From assembly GCA_949318235.1 (NCBI GenBank), contig OX439131.1, positions 48,150,422-48,214,421 on the forward strand: 64,000 bases of DNA, read 5' to 3'. The position numbers and the translations under genes were made by a program. The notes beneath the pieces were generated by a model, which saw nothing but the letters and a program-made list of their open reading frames with translations, had not been told where the DNA came from and searched no databases. Source of the stretch: Ecdyonurus torrentis. Its lineage: Eukaryota > Arthropoda > Insecta > Ephemeroptera > Heptageniidae. The stretch's first letter is position 1. Each line of letters begins with the position of its first letter. This document shows positions 51,033-62,856 of the stretch, one piece after another.

Positions 51033-51949
<917 letters not shown>

Positions 51950-51950
<1 letters not shown>

Positions 51951-52320
51951 ACAACTTTAGTGTGTCCTAAAAGTTATAATTTTTGTTAATTACCTTGACC
52001 TTTCACCAAAGATAGAAAATTTTATGTTGAATGTCTTTTTTTTTTTTTTTTTTTTTTAATTTTGCAAAATTCCACTCAGTGGTGAACATTTTTGCAACTT
52101 TGTGTAACTTTGTTACTAATAAACAGTTTTTGGTTCTTGCTTATTTTAAAAACAATTCTAGCACAGCATTAAAAGATGCTTGCTGAAGAATTTTGAAAAA
52201 TGTAGATACACAGAGACATTAAACGTAAATTTTGTTTCTTTGGGGTGAAAGGTAAAGAATAAAATTTTACCAAAATTATAATTTTTAGAAGTTGTCCCTT
52301 GCTAAATTAAGTGTTGCAAA
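51950..52320. repeat. Imperfect foldback of about 370 bp
   Basis: 'tgtcctaaaagttataatttttg' and 'ttgacctttcacc' near the left pair with 'ggtgaaaggtaa' and 'aaaattataatttttagaagttgtcc' near the right. Class unknown. Confidence 0.55.
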
Positions 52321-52334
52321 AAACATCAAACTCT

Positions 52335-52690
52335 TATCTGGACACAACGTGTAAAATAAGCTCACTATTTCAATTTTTTTTACTTCTCATTAAAAAAAAA
52401 GCAAAAAATAAATAAATAAAAATAGGTCCCCTTTTACTTTTTTTTACGCACAAACTTAAACACTTTTCTTTCTACTAAGCAGTTTCAAATATGGAAACCC
52501 AATAAGAATATTTTTTTAAAGTGTTTGACAGTTAGTATCTTGACGCAATGTGTAAAATTAACCATGGTACTATTTCAATAATTATTTTACTTCTCTTTTT
52601 AAAGCACCTAAAAACACAGAAAAGGGCCCCCTTCTACATTTTTTTTTTTACAAAAAAACTTTGCAGGTATTTAATAGTTGAACATTAATA
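52335..52690 (+). repeat. Two tandem diverged units, spacing about 205 bp
   Basis: 'tatctggacacaacgtgtaaaat' / 'tatcttgacgcaatgtgtaaaat' are followed in both by 'ctatttcaat', 'ttacttctc' and 'ccccttttacttttttttt' / 'cccccttctacattttttttt'. Non-coding. Confidence 0.6.
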
Positions 52691-52806
52691 TGTCAACTAA
52701 GAAATACATTGCATTCTTCCTTTTTTATTCTAAAAACAGATGCATCAGATCAAGATGCATCAGATACCTTACTAAAAATAAAAATGTTTTATACGATAAC
52801 AATTAA

Positions 52807-53202
52807 AGTCCTTGTCCAGTTACTTTTTTATCATTTAGAATACTAGACTGATTATTACCATACCTTATTATCCATGAATTAGACACCATTACGTTGATTT
52901 TGTATTTATTTTCGTTTATTTTACTTTTTGCGGTTATATCACGTATCTGACGTCACACTGTACCGCCGCCAATCACAGTCACCGCTCTGGTCACGTGATA
53001 AATTTAAGCCCCTCCCTCAAGTTCTTTACCCCTCACCGCCCCATCGGTACATTGTGACGCCATATACGTGATATAACCGCAAAAATAAAATAAATGAAAA
53101 TAAATACAAAATCAACGTGATGGTGTCTTATTCATGGATAATAAGGTATGGTAATTATCAGTCTAGTGTTCTAAATGATAAAAAAGTAAGTTGACAAGAG
53201 CT
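52807..53202. mobile_element. TTAA-flanked foldback element (396 bp)
   Basis: Arms of about 160 bp (left AGTCCTTGTCCAGTTACTTT, right inverse AGCTCTTGTCAACTTACTTT), with TTAA at 52803-52806 and 53203-53206. Inner arms include 'gcggttatatcacgtat'. The centre is GC-richer, with 'tgacgtcaca'. Third TTAA-flanked foldback in this window. Confidence 0.82.
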
Positions 53203-53262
53203 TTAAAAGCAAAACTGAAAAACACACAGAATATAACATATATATTATATCCTTATGTTTTG

Positions 53263-54226
53263 CCCACACAACACAGACTGAGATATATTACATATAATAT
53301 ATGTATTTTATATTAGTATACCAACAGAAAATATATGTATAATATCCATTTGAAAAAGGGATGTTGATGGTATGAGAAACGTTCAAACGTCCTATATCGA
53401 GCGTATATCAAACGTTTAAATGTAGATCAAAAATAAATGTATACCATACATATAATATACATATGGGTGGTAGATGCTTTTTTAAGCAAAAATTTAAAAT
53501 ATTGTACTTTAATTTATGTGGCTCTAGCTCCAAGTCTGATACGTACCCAACACATATCGTTATAAACAACGGCTCACTTATTTTTTAACACTTACCATAC
53601 TGCAGCGGACTTTTATATTACTATATTTTAATGTCAAGTTGGGTATATAAGCTTCAAGCTTTGTGGTACCTGACGGTAGTGAGTTCTCTACATTTCAAGC
53701 CATAATAACTACTAGCAGTTTTAAAAACATTACAAAATAAAATATCCATTTTATAAAAAAGTTATCACTCTACCAATTTCTATTTATAATATTTTCTAAA
53801 AGTCACTCCAAACTTTTAATTAGCAATCCTAATTACATTATATATTTTTTAGTAAAGTTTTAAAGCTAGAGCTTTTAAAAGCATTTTGATTCAAAGATAA
53901 AGTGAAAAAGAAGCCAATTTTGTTAATTTCAAAAATTTGATGATTAAAATGCGCTGTAATTAGCACTTTTAAGGAACATCTACAAAACGTTTGGAGGTAA
54001 ACATTTAGTAAATGTATATAAATAGTATATGTGTAGATGTAATTTTCAAAAAAAAAGGAATACCAATTCTATCTGTATAATCTACATTTACACTTCATAT
54101 GTAAAATATACATAAAGCAGTATACCAAATGAATACATATATTATATGTATAAAAACAATATACATATATCTGGTATATGGTAGATGAAAGGTATATGTA
54201 TACTATCTCATTGTGTGCTGTGTGGG
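53263..54226. mobile_element. Inverted-repeat element of about 964 bp rich in TATATGTATA
   Basis: The left end CCCACACAACACA and the right end TGTGCTGTGTGGG are inverted repeats, each followed inward by 'gagata' and many TATATGTATA/TATACATATA words. No protein frame. Superfamily unclear. Confidence 0.55.
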
Positions 54227-54283
54227 TGATTGCAAGTTTTCCGTCTAATTAATAATATTATAAGGCAGTAAATACTAAAAACA

Positions 54284-54289
<6 letters not shown>

Positions 54290-54340
<51 letters not shown>
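54290..54340. repeat. (CT)n microsatellite
   Basis: About 50 bp of CT. Confidence 0.95.
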
Positions 54341-54343
<3 letters not shown>

Positions 54344-54484
54344 CTTTTTATAATAGAAATTTAAGCGACAATTTCTTGTAAAAATTATATACTTTTATCC
54401 TTGAAATCAACTAAATGAAGAGGGACCTAGTTCCCGCTGACTTTCTTTTGGAGGAACTAAGTCCCCGCAGTCCCCCCTGATTAT

Positions 54485-54761
54485 TAGGGACCGGATTTTT
54501 GGGTTTTCACCATTTCTTTTGTTTTACTGATATGTTAATTTTACTTATAGAAATGTCCACGAACTGGAGAATTTCTATTTTCCAGTAATTTGGCATCAAC
54601 TAGTTTTCACTTTTTCTTTTCTTTTTTTAATACCTTTTTTAACATTTTTACCATTTTTTACCTTTTTTTTTTTTTTTACCTATTTCAGGATTTTTATGCA
54701 CATTTTGTAAAAATGCATTATTTGTAAAGAGTAAAAAAAAAAGATTAAAAATCATAGCTTT

Positions 54762-54813
<52 letters not shown>

Positions 54814-55416
54814 CCATTCTATGAAATTCTAAAAATGTAAACTTTTTAGAATGATATTTTTTATCTCTCATTAATAATGTTTTAATGAACTTAAAAAAAT
54901 CGTAGTATTCAAAACCTATCCAAAAATGTTTCCCATGTTATGAAGATTTCAAAAATGTGTCATTTTTTTAGCACGAGTTTTCATCCCATTTTTTTTTCAT
55001 CGAATAGCAATTTTTGTATGAAAAGAAAAAAGTTGAAAAATTACGTAGCTTTTAAAAAAATATACCAAAATGTTCCATGCCATGATGATTTTAAAAAAAG
55101 CATCCTGTTTTTTACGTAATTTTTCATCCATTTTTCAAATTGTGTAAAGAATAATAATCGTATGTAATCGTAATCAGGCATATTATGCCTATTTTATCTA
55201 GTTTAACAAGGATGAAAAATGTTAGAAAAATTGTAATAAATATAATTTTTTTATATATAATTTTCTATTTTTACTTTAATTGTTCACATTTTTTTACCTT
55301 TATTTTGTAATTTAATCACCTTTTTTTTACCTTTTTAATACCTTTTTTGTGATAAACAAAATCACCTTTTTAGGTACCTTTTTTACGATATTTTTCACCT
55401 TTTTGTCCGGTCCCTA
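54485..55416. mobile_element. hAT element (932 bp), TAGGGACCGG family
   Basis: The ends are TAGGGACCGGATTTTTGGG and (inward) TAGGGACCGGACAAAAAGG. The flanking 8-mers CTGATTAT (54477-54484) and ATTATTAT (55417-55424) agree at 6 of 8. Subterminal T-rich ACCTTTTTT arrays as in 10022-10695; (TA)n at about 54767-54810. Non-coding. Confidence 0.78.
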
Positions 55417-55498
55417 ATTATTATCATATAACATAATATTTTATATATGTTATATAACATTCATTTATATATGTTATATTATATAACATAATATAATA

Positions 55499-55972
55499 CA
55501 GGGGTGGACTGGGCCTCCACGGCCCTTCGAGATATCTAAAGAGAGACGGCCCCTCCCCGTTGGGGGGTCTGGGGGGCTATGCCCCCAGGATTGCGCCACA
55601 AGTGAAAATTTTACGAAAAAGGGGGCGTGGCTTGCCAGTTTTACGATCACTTTACGTAAGAAAAAAAAAAAAGGCAAGAATAGAACATGATATTTATGTA
55701 TAATAATATTATATTTCTGTGACATGACACAGCAAATAAATTTTATAAATTTTCTTTTTACAAAGTTCATCAAAAGGATTATTCCTCGCCATAAGATCTT
55801 ATTATAATTATATAAATTTATTAACTATCTATAAAATTTAATGTTTTCCTTCCCCCCTTCTTTTTTTTTTTTTTTTTTTTTGAGTTGCTTTTTTGCGACG
55901 ACGGCCCGACGGCCCTCTTTGGTCGCGGCCCTTCGAGATAATCTCGAAATCTCGGCGCTCAATCCGCCACTA
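55499..55972. mobile_element. 474-bp hAT MITE with exact 8-bp TSD
   Basis: The ends are CAGGGGTGGACTGGGC and (inward) TAGTGGCGGATTGAGC. ATATAATA stands at 55491-55498 and 55973-55980, exact but in AT-rich sequence. Its GC block (about 55555-55635: GGTCTGGGGGGCTATG, AAAGGGGGCGTGGC) is homologous to 16205-16290 of the 1664-bp hAT. A 99-codon minus frame is accidental. Confidence 0.82.
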
Positions 55973-55980
55973 ATATAATA

Positions 55981-56269
55981 TATATATTTATATTTATGTT
56001 ATATAACATATTATATATCTTTTATATTTTATATAACATATATAAATACAATTTGCTTGTTGCTTTTGTATGTATTTTTTGTGAGGTGTCTTTGGCGCGA
56101 AGAGAAATAAATTTTATTGATTTGATTATACAACAAACATCTTAATTGTCATTAATTTGGGGACTGTTTCATGTATTTCGTCACTAAATCCTGTGATATA
56201 ATTTAAACAATTTAAACTTACACTTTTGAAAATAATAAAGGTATAAATTTAAAGATAACTCTGTAAAAT
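55981..56269. other. AT-rich spacer
   Basis: No feature recognised. Confidence 0.4.
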
Positions 56270-56745
56270 TATATTGGATCGAAAAAATTGACTACAGGAT
56301 TTGGCTTAAAGTTTGATGGTGAAATAATATGAAATTTTGCACAGTGACATATAAGGATAGCACACGTTAAAAAAATTTTAGGGCGTCGATTCTGAAATTT
56401 TGAAATTATGATTTTTTAAAGTCTAAGTCCCATATGATTACATGTTAATTTTTTTCTTTTTTATTTCAATGGTGACCTAACCTGAAAGTTTTATCAGTGG
56501 TATGACTTAAAGAGCTTTAAAATAAAACCAAATTTGATAGTGGTTGACCTTTAAGATCTAGAGATATTGAACCCGTATCCTACTCTCTTAAGATCAAAAT
56601 CTGAAGTTATTAAACCACGTGGTATCCTACTCCCTTCAGGATTATTAAATTGAATTCCGTGACCTTGAAATTTTCCAATATTTTAATAATTCTAAAAAAA
56701 AAAATTTAAATATATCTCGTAAATTCATCTTCCTCATACTCAAAT
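56270..56745 (+). repeat. Family E repeat, copy 2 (uninterrupted)
   Basis: Matches 48440-48528 plus 50649-50970, so it supplies the uninterrupted form of the hAT target. Non-coding. Confidence 0.65.
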
Positions 56746-57021
56746 TCAAAAAAGTCCTTCGGGCGGATTTTATTATTTTGTGCTTGGAACATTTTGCCCA
56801 TTTAAAGTAATGTTAAATAAATCTGCATATTACCGGTTTTCCTATGGTTAAAAATCTGGTTAAAAATCTATGTAGATTATCTAAATTTATGCTTAATATT
56901 AAAAAAAAAATGGGGTATTTTTTTTTAATAAGAATTTGTTATAATTCCTCTTAGATTTTCTAAATCTTTGTAATCTCGCAGTATTCAAACAAGTTTAAAC
57001 CATCTGCAGTTCGATTCGATC
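56746..57021. other. AT-rich spacer
   Basis: No feature recognised. Confidence 0.4.
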
Positions 57022-57220
57022 CATACACGGAAAGAAAAATTTACGTAATTTATGCTGCTAAATTGGAACAAAATAAATAGTAATACCGTACAACATAATA
57101 GTTATGTTATGTAAAATATTTAGTATGCAGTTTAATTAGCATAAATTATACTGTAAAGAACACAATTGTGCTAAAAATGAGCTAGCATAATTATTACGTA
57201 GTTATTTTTATCCGTGTATG
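57022..57220. mobile_element. 199-bp MITE with CATACACGGA ends
   Basis: The left end CATACACGGAAAGAAAAAT and the right end ATTTTTATCCGTGTATG are inverted repeats, with 'tacgtaat' in both arms. The interior is AT-rich with 'catactaaa' palindromic words. Target duplication not resolved. Confidence 0.7.
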
Positions 57221-57483
57221 AGAAAATAACATGTTGCATAATATGTTGTTGTCTTATGACAGAACAACGACCGTGTGGTTAATGTGTTCCCATGCTCTCT
57301 GGGACTCGTATAATACCCAGTCTGCATGCATCATCGAACTATCTAACCATTTCTAAGCGGGGCACGTCTGCATTCATTTTTATTTTTACACGTTTGCAAA
57401 TCCGCGGTATACAATATATCCTAGGTCACAGCACGTGGCAGCCTTAAATGCCAACACTGGATGTGGACCTTCAAAAAGTCAAA

Positions 57484-57555
57484 CGGTCACCTATCCAAGT
57501 ATTGGCCACGCTCGACGTTGCTTAACTTCGGTGATTTAACGAGAACCGTTGCTTG
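57484..57555 (-). pseudogene. 5S rRNA-like fragment (5S pseudogene or 5S-headed SINE)
   Basis: The minus strand reads GGTTCTCGT, TCACCGAAGTTAAGCAACGTCG, then 'tacttggataggtgaccg', in the order and spacing of the central and 3' part of metazoan 5S rRNA, including the internal control region. The first 5S bases and the terminal stem are missing or changed, and unrelated sequence follows in place of the 5S 3' end. The sequence downstream on the same strand (about 57230-57483) could be the body of a 5S-derived SINE; no poly(A) tail was found. Confidence 0.75.
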
Positions 57556-57593
57556 CAAATCGACATAACACCGTAATATAATATAAGACTTAA

Positions 57594-57892
57594 GGGTGTA
57601 TGCGGATGACGTCATATTTATTGCGCTTGTAGGCCATACTGGAGTATTCCATAACATTGCTCAGCATAGGACAAACTTCGTTTAAGCCAATTTTCTTTGG
57701 GAAATTGGTTAATTTTTTGTTATTTTTATTTTTCTTACATACTTGAGATACTAATTCAACATATTTACAGCATCAAATATCTCAAAAATATTGTATAGTG
57801 TTTTTAAACTGGCAAAATGATTTTTGTCGTATGCTACCCATGTTATTGAGTTATCCAACATGGCGTTGACTTTAACATGAATGCATAGACCC
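57594..57892 (+). mobile_element. M300 TATA-flanked MITE, copy 4
   Basis: 299 bp, very similar to 2630-2930. TATA follows at 57893-57896; the left flank reads TTAA, so that side has changed. Contains GGATGACGTCATAT. Confidence 0.78.
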
Positions 57893-58620
57893 TATAAAAA
57901 TGCTATATACCTATTTTATTTTATCGCAGAGAACTTTTACGTCTATCAATAAAAGTTTGGTATCTGGCTTACTGCCAAGCCTGCAATCTGAATAGCGTTA
58001 AATATTTGAGAAAATTGATCCAGCCAATAAAAAGTGGAGTTATCTCTGATCGTCACACAGCATAATCCAAAGTATTATTCACGTATGTAATAAAATTTAA
58101 AAATAAGGTTTGACTCACACTAGAATAAAAAATTAGATTACAATAAAATGTAAAAAAAAGTCTTGCCTGCGCATGTTGAGGAAACGTCCGATATAATAAT
58201 CAAATTACTATAAATAGATAAGGATTAATGACGCATATGGCTGGCATTAAAATATAAAGACCACGTGATCTGATTGAACCAATCACAAAACAGATATTAA
58301 GTATAGTTTTCACATTACACAAAAGTAGGACCTAAATTTTATTTTGTTGTGCATGTATTGTGTAACAAAAAAGTGCAAAATGACATAACATTGTTTTAAC
58401 GTATTCTTAAATACACACGATGTATGGTACGATTGGTACGTAAATTTATTTCTACTGTATTATTATTTATTACTGAGAGGTTTTATACAGTTTTCATAAT
58501 GAGTTTTTTTTAAAGAAGAAAAGTTAATTTGTTAATTTAAAACTATTAATAATTTCATTTTAGATCTCTGTCGCTATACCGAAAACAGGCTGATATGGTA
58601 AAATCTAATGCTATATGTAT
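57893..58620. other. AT-rich stretch
   Basis: No coding or RNA feature was recognised. Confidence 0.4.
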
Positions 58621-59300
58621 ATACAATTATGTCATGTTCACATAGGATTGTGATAAGAGTTTTTTATGAAAAAAAAATTGTCTAGTTGCTATGGCAAGGA
58701 CCAAAACAACTCCGTAAGCGCTGTTATAATTATTTTATTCGAATTCGTTATAACAATTCAATATTAAAAATACTATAATGTTTTAATCTGAAAATGAGAA
58801 TAGAAAGTTATTATTAACAAATAAGTATTTCTTAGGCACGTAGCTATACATAATAACAGTATTAATTCCATTATTACTCACACCAAATAATATGTTTTTG
58901 GGGGTAAAAAGAAAGTACGCACAGCTCTAGCCAAAAGTTCCCGAACGATTTGCATAGGCAACCCGCAACCAACCCATGTTATCTTTATGAGAAAACGCAG
59001 CGGTCGCCGCTGCCCCGTTTGGAAACTTTTGGCCAAAACTGTACATTTGGTGTGAGCAATAGAAGTAATGTTGGGCATGTTGGCCCTACTGTAGTTCATT
59101 TTAGGTTTATATGAATTTATTCAATAGCTAATGATAATAAATTTTAATTTATTTAGTAATTGTTTAAAGCCGTTTCACATTAGATTGGTATAAAGAATTC
59201 TTATAAAATGTTTATAACATAATTAGCAATATCGCTTATGGAGTTGTTTTAGTTGTTGCCATAGCAACCAGCAAATTTTTTTTACAAATTTTTTGATGCG
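58621..59300. repeat. Inverted repeat of about 680 bp
   Basis: 'gttgctatggcaaggaccaaaacaactccgtaagcg' (about 58684-58719) pairs with the inverse of 59237-59273 ('cgcttatggagttgttttagttgttgccatagcaac'). A GC-richer centre at 58910-59050 has 'gccaaaagttcccgaacg' opposite 'gtttggaaacttttggcc'. Probably a foldback transposon; ends not resolved. Confidence 0.6.
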
Positions 59301-59640
59301 AACAACGCTAAAAAGCAAATTTTATTATTTTAGTTTTAAGAAAAATAAATTTACCTAATTCAATGTAATTCTAAATTAGTTCTAGGATTTTTATTTAATT
59401 TAATCCAACCCTGTAAAGTATTATATAAACAATTGTTATTGCAGCATACTTTTAAAATTTTAAATAATCATATGTCAAACTTAGCCAGTAACGAAATTAC
59501 GTAATTTCGTTACTTTTAACCCAAAAGTCGTAACAAAAGTCGTAACAAATTATCCTTTTTTTATGTGCAAATAGATTTGATTTTAATTTAAAAATAAAAA
59601 CAAATCATTATTTCTAAGTTTTAGAGATAGTACTGGTCCT
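59301..59640. other. AT-rich spacer
   Basis: No feature recognised. Confidence 0.4.
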
Positions 59641-60060
59641 TAAAATTACTTGTTGGTTAGGTTAAAATTAAGGAACAAACATTCGGGTTCGTTATTATTC
59701 AAATCGTGTTTTATTGTTGAAATAAGCACGTCAATTACAAGTTACTCGGCGACCAAGAGAGAGAGAGAGAGTGCAAAGTGAGGCGGCCACAGTTCAGTTA
59801 ATAATGATGGCTGATTAGTCATTACCATCATACTTATACATGAAAGAAACGTGCCAAAGTGATAGTTGCACTTTGACCCTGTATAATACCGCAATAGCTG
59901 AGGGCTTTACCGGAACTGCTACCAGGTATAACAAATTATTAAAATATCTCTCCAGCTCTTCTCTAGTCAGCAAAATGACAAATAAAATATACCAAAATAG
60001 AAATATAACAGTAAAATAAATACCATACTTATATAAATATATTCTCTTTTTTTACGAATA
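59640..60060 (-). mobile_element. Putative 3' LTR region of the gypsy-like element
   Basis: Lies downstream of env on the minus strand. It carries a purine tract (AAAAAAAGAGA, about 60043-60053) that could be the polypurine tract, a GC-richer segment, a (GA/CT)n at 59757-59773 and an AATAAA polyadenylation signal (TTTATT on the plus strand, 59710-59715). The 5' LTR lies outside the window, so the ends cannot be checked. Confidence 0.35.
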
Positions 60061-60258
60061 TATTATGTTATGAAAATCATAGAAAATTAATGTTACATAA
60101 GACACCATAAAGAAAAAATCAACACTTCCATGTGTTGATAATAAAATAAAATAGTAATATATACCAATACCAAATACACACAAAAAACAAAAACATACCA
60201 TATTAATATTTCTATACCATTATACCTTACATAATAAAAATAGGAATTAATATTATTC

Positions 60259-60289
<31 letters not shown>

Positions 60290-60335
60290 CGTTAATCATA
60301 CATATTAGTAATATATGATGTAATGCATCATAAAT

Positions 60336-62755
60336 TTATGTTAATTGGGGATATAATAAAGATGGTGTTGGCATTTTCTGACTTTTAGCTATATTAGGAA
60401 GTTCGATAATTTTACTGAAGGTAACATGGGGTAAGGGAATATTAATTCTAGTTTTAGGTTTGAAACAAAAACATTTTTTACAAAAACATACAAGAACAGT
60501 AATTATAATCATGAGTGATAGTATACCAAATGGATTGACAATAGAGAACCAAAATGAACGTTTAGTATTATAATACATGAGTGAATTCTCATTGATGTGT
60601 TGCTGTATTTTATTGATATCAATTTTAGTGTTAGGATTAAGCAACAATGAATTGATAGTGTGTTTAAGGTCATCTAAATTAAGATCAGAAAAGTTAGCAA
60701 AATTGATTTTGAAAGGTATAATACCTTTTAAGGTAGGATAATTAAAATTTAAAGATATATTATAAGTGATATTAATTAAAAATTGACTATTTAAGATAAA
60801 ATTAGTACCATGAAAAGAACAAGAAGATGAATTTTGAATAATACCATGTTCTTTCAATAAAATAGTTTCTGTAGTTATAGTTTTATTATTATAGTAACAT
60901 ATAATTGTTACATGAGAGGGTTTTGTCATTGAAAAAATAACATTAATGTTTATTCTTTTAAAAAATGGAGTAACGGCTTTAGTAATCAAACGTTGACAAT
61001 TTGGACAAGTTACATTAAAAAATAAATCTACTTCACAAGATTGGACGGACATATCAAATATGATGTCATTATATAAACACAAAGTTGTAAGTGGATTTGA
61101 ATTTACGCAAGTTAAATCATTATCAGTGGAGAAATGAGTATTATTAAGAGTATTAATAAAAAAAATTCTGTTTTACATTCCATTCGGAAAATATATCGAA
61201 ATCAGTTTGAAAAAATGGAATAGGTTGAATTTTGAAATGATACGTATTTTTATTAGAAATAAGAGGAAGAGATATTATGAGTATTAAACTTGTATAAGAT
61301 TGAAAATAGTTTATGTGAGCTAATTTATAAAAATATTCAATATTATTGACTTCGACTGTATGAGGAATGGAAAACTCATTAGGAACAGTTAATTCTAAGG
61401 TATGTAAAATAGAAAGGAATTTATTTGGGGGAATAAGTGTGTGACTCAAATGTGTATATTAACTTTCTGAAATTGATGTACGGAAAGACATTAGATCAAG
61501 TCTCGCTTTAGTTAAAATGACATTAAATTCAGACAAAAGAGATAAAAAATTGATATCAGATTCTAATTTATTGGATACAATTTCAAAGTTAATAACTTTT
61601 TGTTTGAGATTACTTTGAAGTAATTCAAATTGCGTAACAAGTCTTTCAGTAATATTTTTAAGAGTTACTGTATTATATTGTATTTGTTCCTCTACATTTT
61701 TAATATATATAACTGTACTATTTAAATTGAATTGAATATTTTTAGTTGATTTAACAAGTGAATTAAAATTTGAAATTATTTCTTGTTTATCGTCTTCATT
61801 TAAAGTGCCATATAAAAAATGGTGAAATTTACTTGTGAATAAAATAAAGATCGTTTTGATATTGAATGATTAGTAGGAAGAATTGTAGAGATTAGATCAA
61901 ATTCAGTAGCATATGATTGAAGTAAAATTTGAGTAGTAGAATAAGAATTTAAAAATTGTTTTGATAGTTTTGACTCACATTTAAGAACAATATTTGATAA
62001 TGATTTTTCAACTGTGTTGACATTTTTAATTATTATATCATGATCAGTAAATATTAGAGCTGTAAATTGAAAACGGGTCGAGCACCCGCCCGGGCCAAAA
62101 TCTTCGGGGGCTCGTTTTTTTGAAAATGGTAAACCCAGGTTTCGAGCTTTTAGCTCGAAAACGAGCTTTTTCGAGTTAAGCTCGTAAATGACTTGTGAAA
62201 AAAACGAGCTTTTGAAAATAAATCGAGCTAAAGTACAATTTTTGAAGAAAGCAAAGAAATAAATGTTTTTAATTTTTGTTTAAAATGGCCTTTTTAATAT
62301 TCTATCATGCAAAATAAGCTGTTTAAAATATTTTAAAATATTTCTTTATTTTATTTATGACTTTTATCCTTCAAAAACAAATTTTTCATAATAAAAATCG
62401 AGCTTTTTTCCTCATAGGCTCGAAGGCTCGTTTTTAAACTTTGGCTCAAATGTCGAGCTTTCCGAGCTTTGGCTCGTTTTTAGAGTTTAAGCTCGATTTC
62501 AAGCTAAACCCGGGTTTCAAGCCAAACCGGGCTAAAAATTTTGAACCCGGGCTAAAAATATTTCGAGTTTTTTACAGCTCTAGTAAATATATTATCAAAA
62601 TTAATATTTAAAGCGATTCTAGCACGACCAGTGATTAAGTTTATATAAGATTCTTTACCAAATATTGTACCGGCATTATTAGGCTGAAAAAATAATGCAT
62701 TATTTACATTTAAATTTTTAAAACATACAAAAATAATTAGCAAAATAGTGATCAT
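60336..62755 (-). pseudogene. env: Broken envelope (env) gene of an errantivirus-like Ty3/gypsy element
   Basis: It reads on the minus strand after pol. The ATG at 62753-62755 starts a hydrophobic leader. About 75 codons in, a 528-bp hAT (62055-62582) interrupts the gene. Next come a basic pair that may be a cleavage site, and FLYGTLNEDD (about 61800-61830), which matches the FGTLDxxD signature of F-type fusion proteins in errantiviruses and baculoviruses. A helical stretch follows, then an in-frame TAA near 61464. The last piece (60336-61082) has CPNC, many N-glycosylation sites, a membrane anchor near residues 185-205 and a Cys-rich tail. Frame changes near 61845 and at the T-run near 61160 also break it, so no full protein can be made. 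Confidence 0.75.
62055..62582. mobile_element. 528-bp hAT element inside env, exact TSD
   Basis: The ends are TAGAGCTGTAAA and TTTACAGCTCTA. The TSDs GTAAATAT at 62047-62054 and 62583-62590 are identical. The interior consists of many CGAGCTTTT / AAAAGCTCG words in both orientations and a CCCGGGC-rich left part. Non-coding. Confidence 0.93.
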
Positions 62756-62856
62756 TTTTACGATAAAATGTATAATATAAACTAAACAAAAAAAAAACTT
62801 TAACCCCAAAAAAAAAAAAATATTATTTAATGATATTTAATATAATTTTACAATGA

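Noticed and set aside
58878..59099. 73-codon minus-strand frame
   Set aside because: It lies in the centre of an inverted repeat, and its composition follows a local GC-richer hairpin. No domain.
60093..60299. 68-codon hydrophobic frame near the putative LTR
   Set aside because: It starts from a poly(A)/(T) run and is AT-driven. No env or other similarity.
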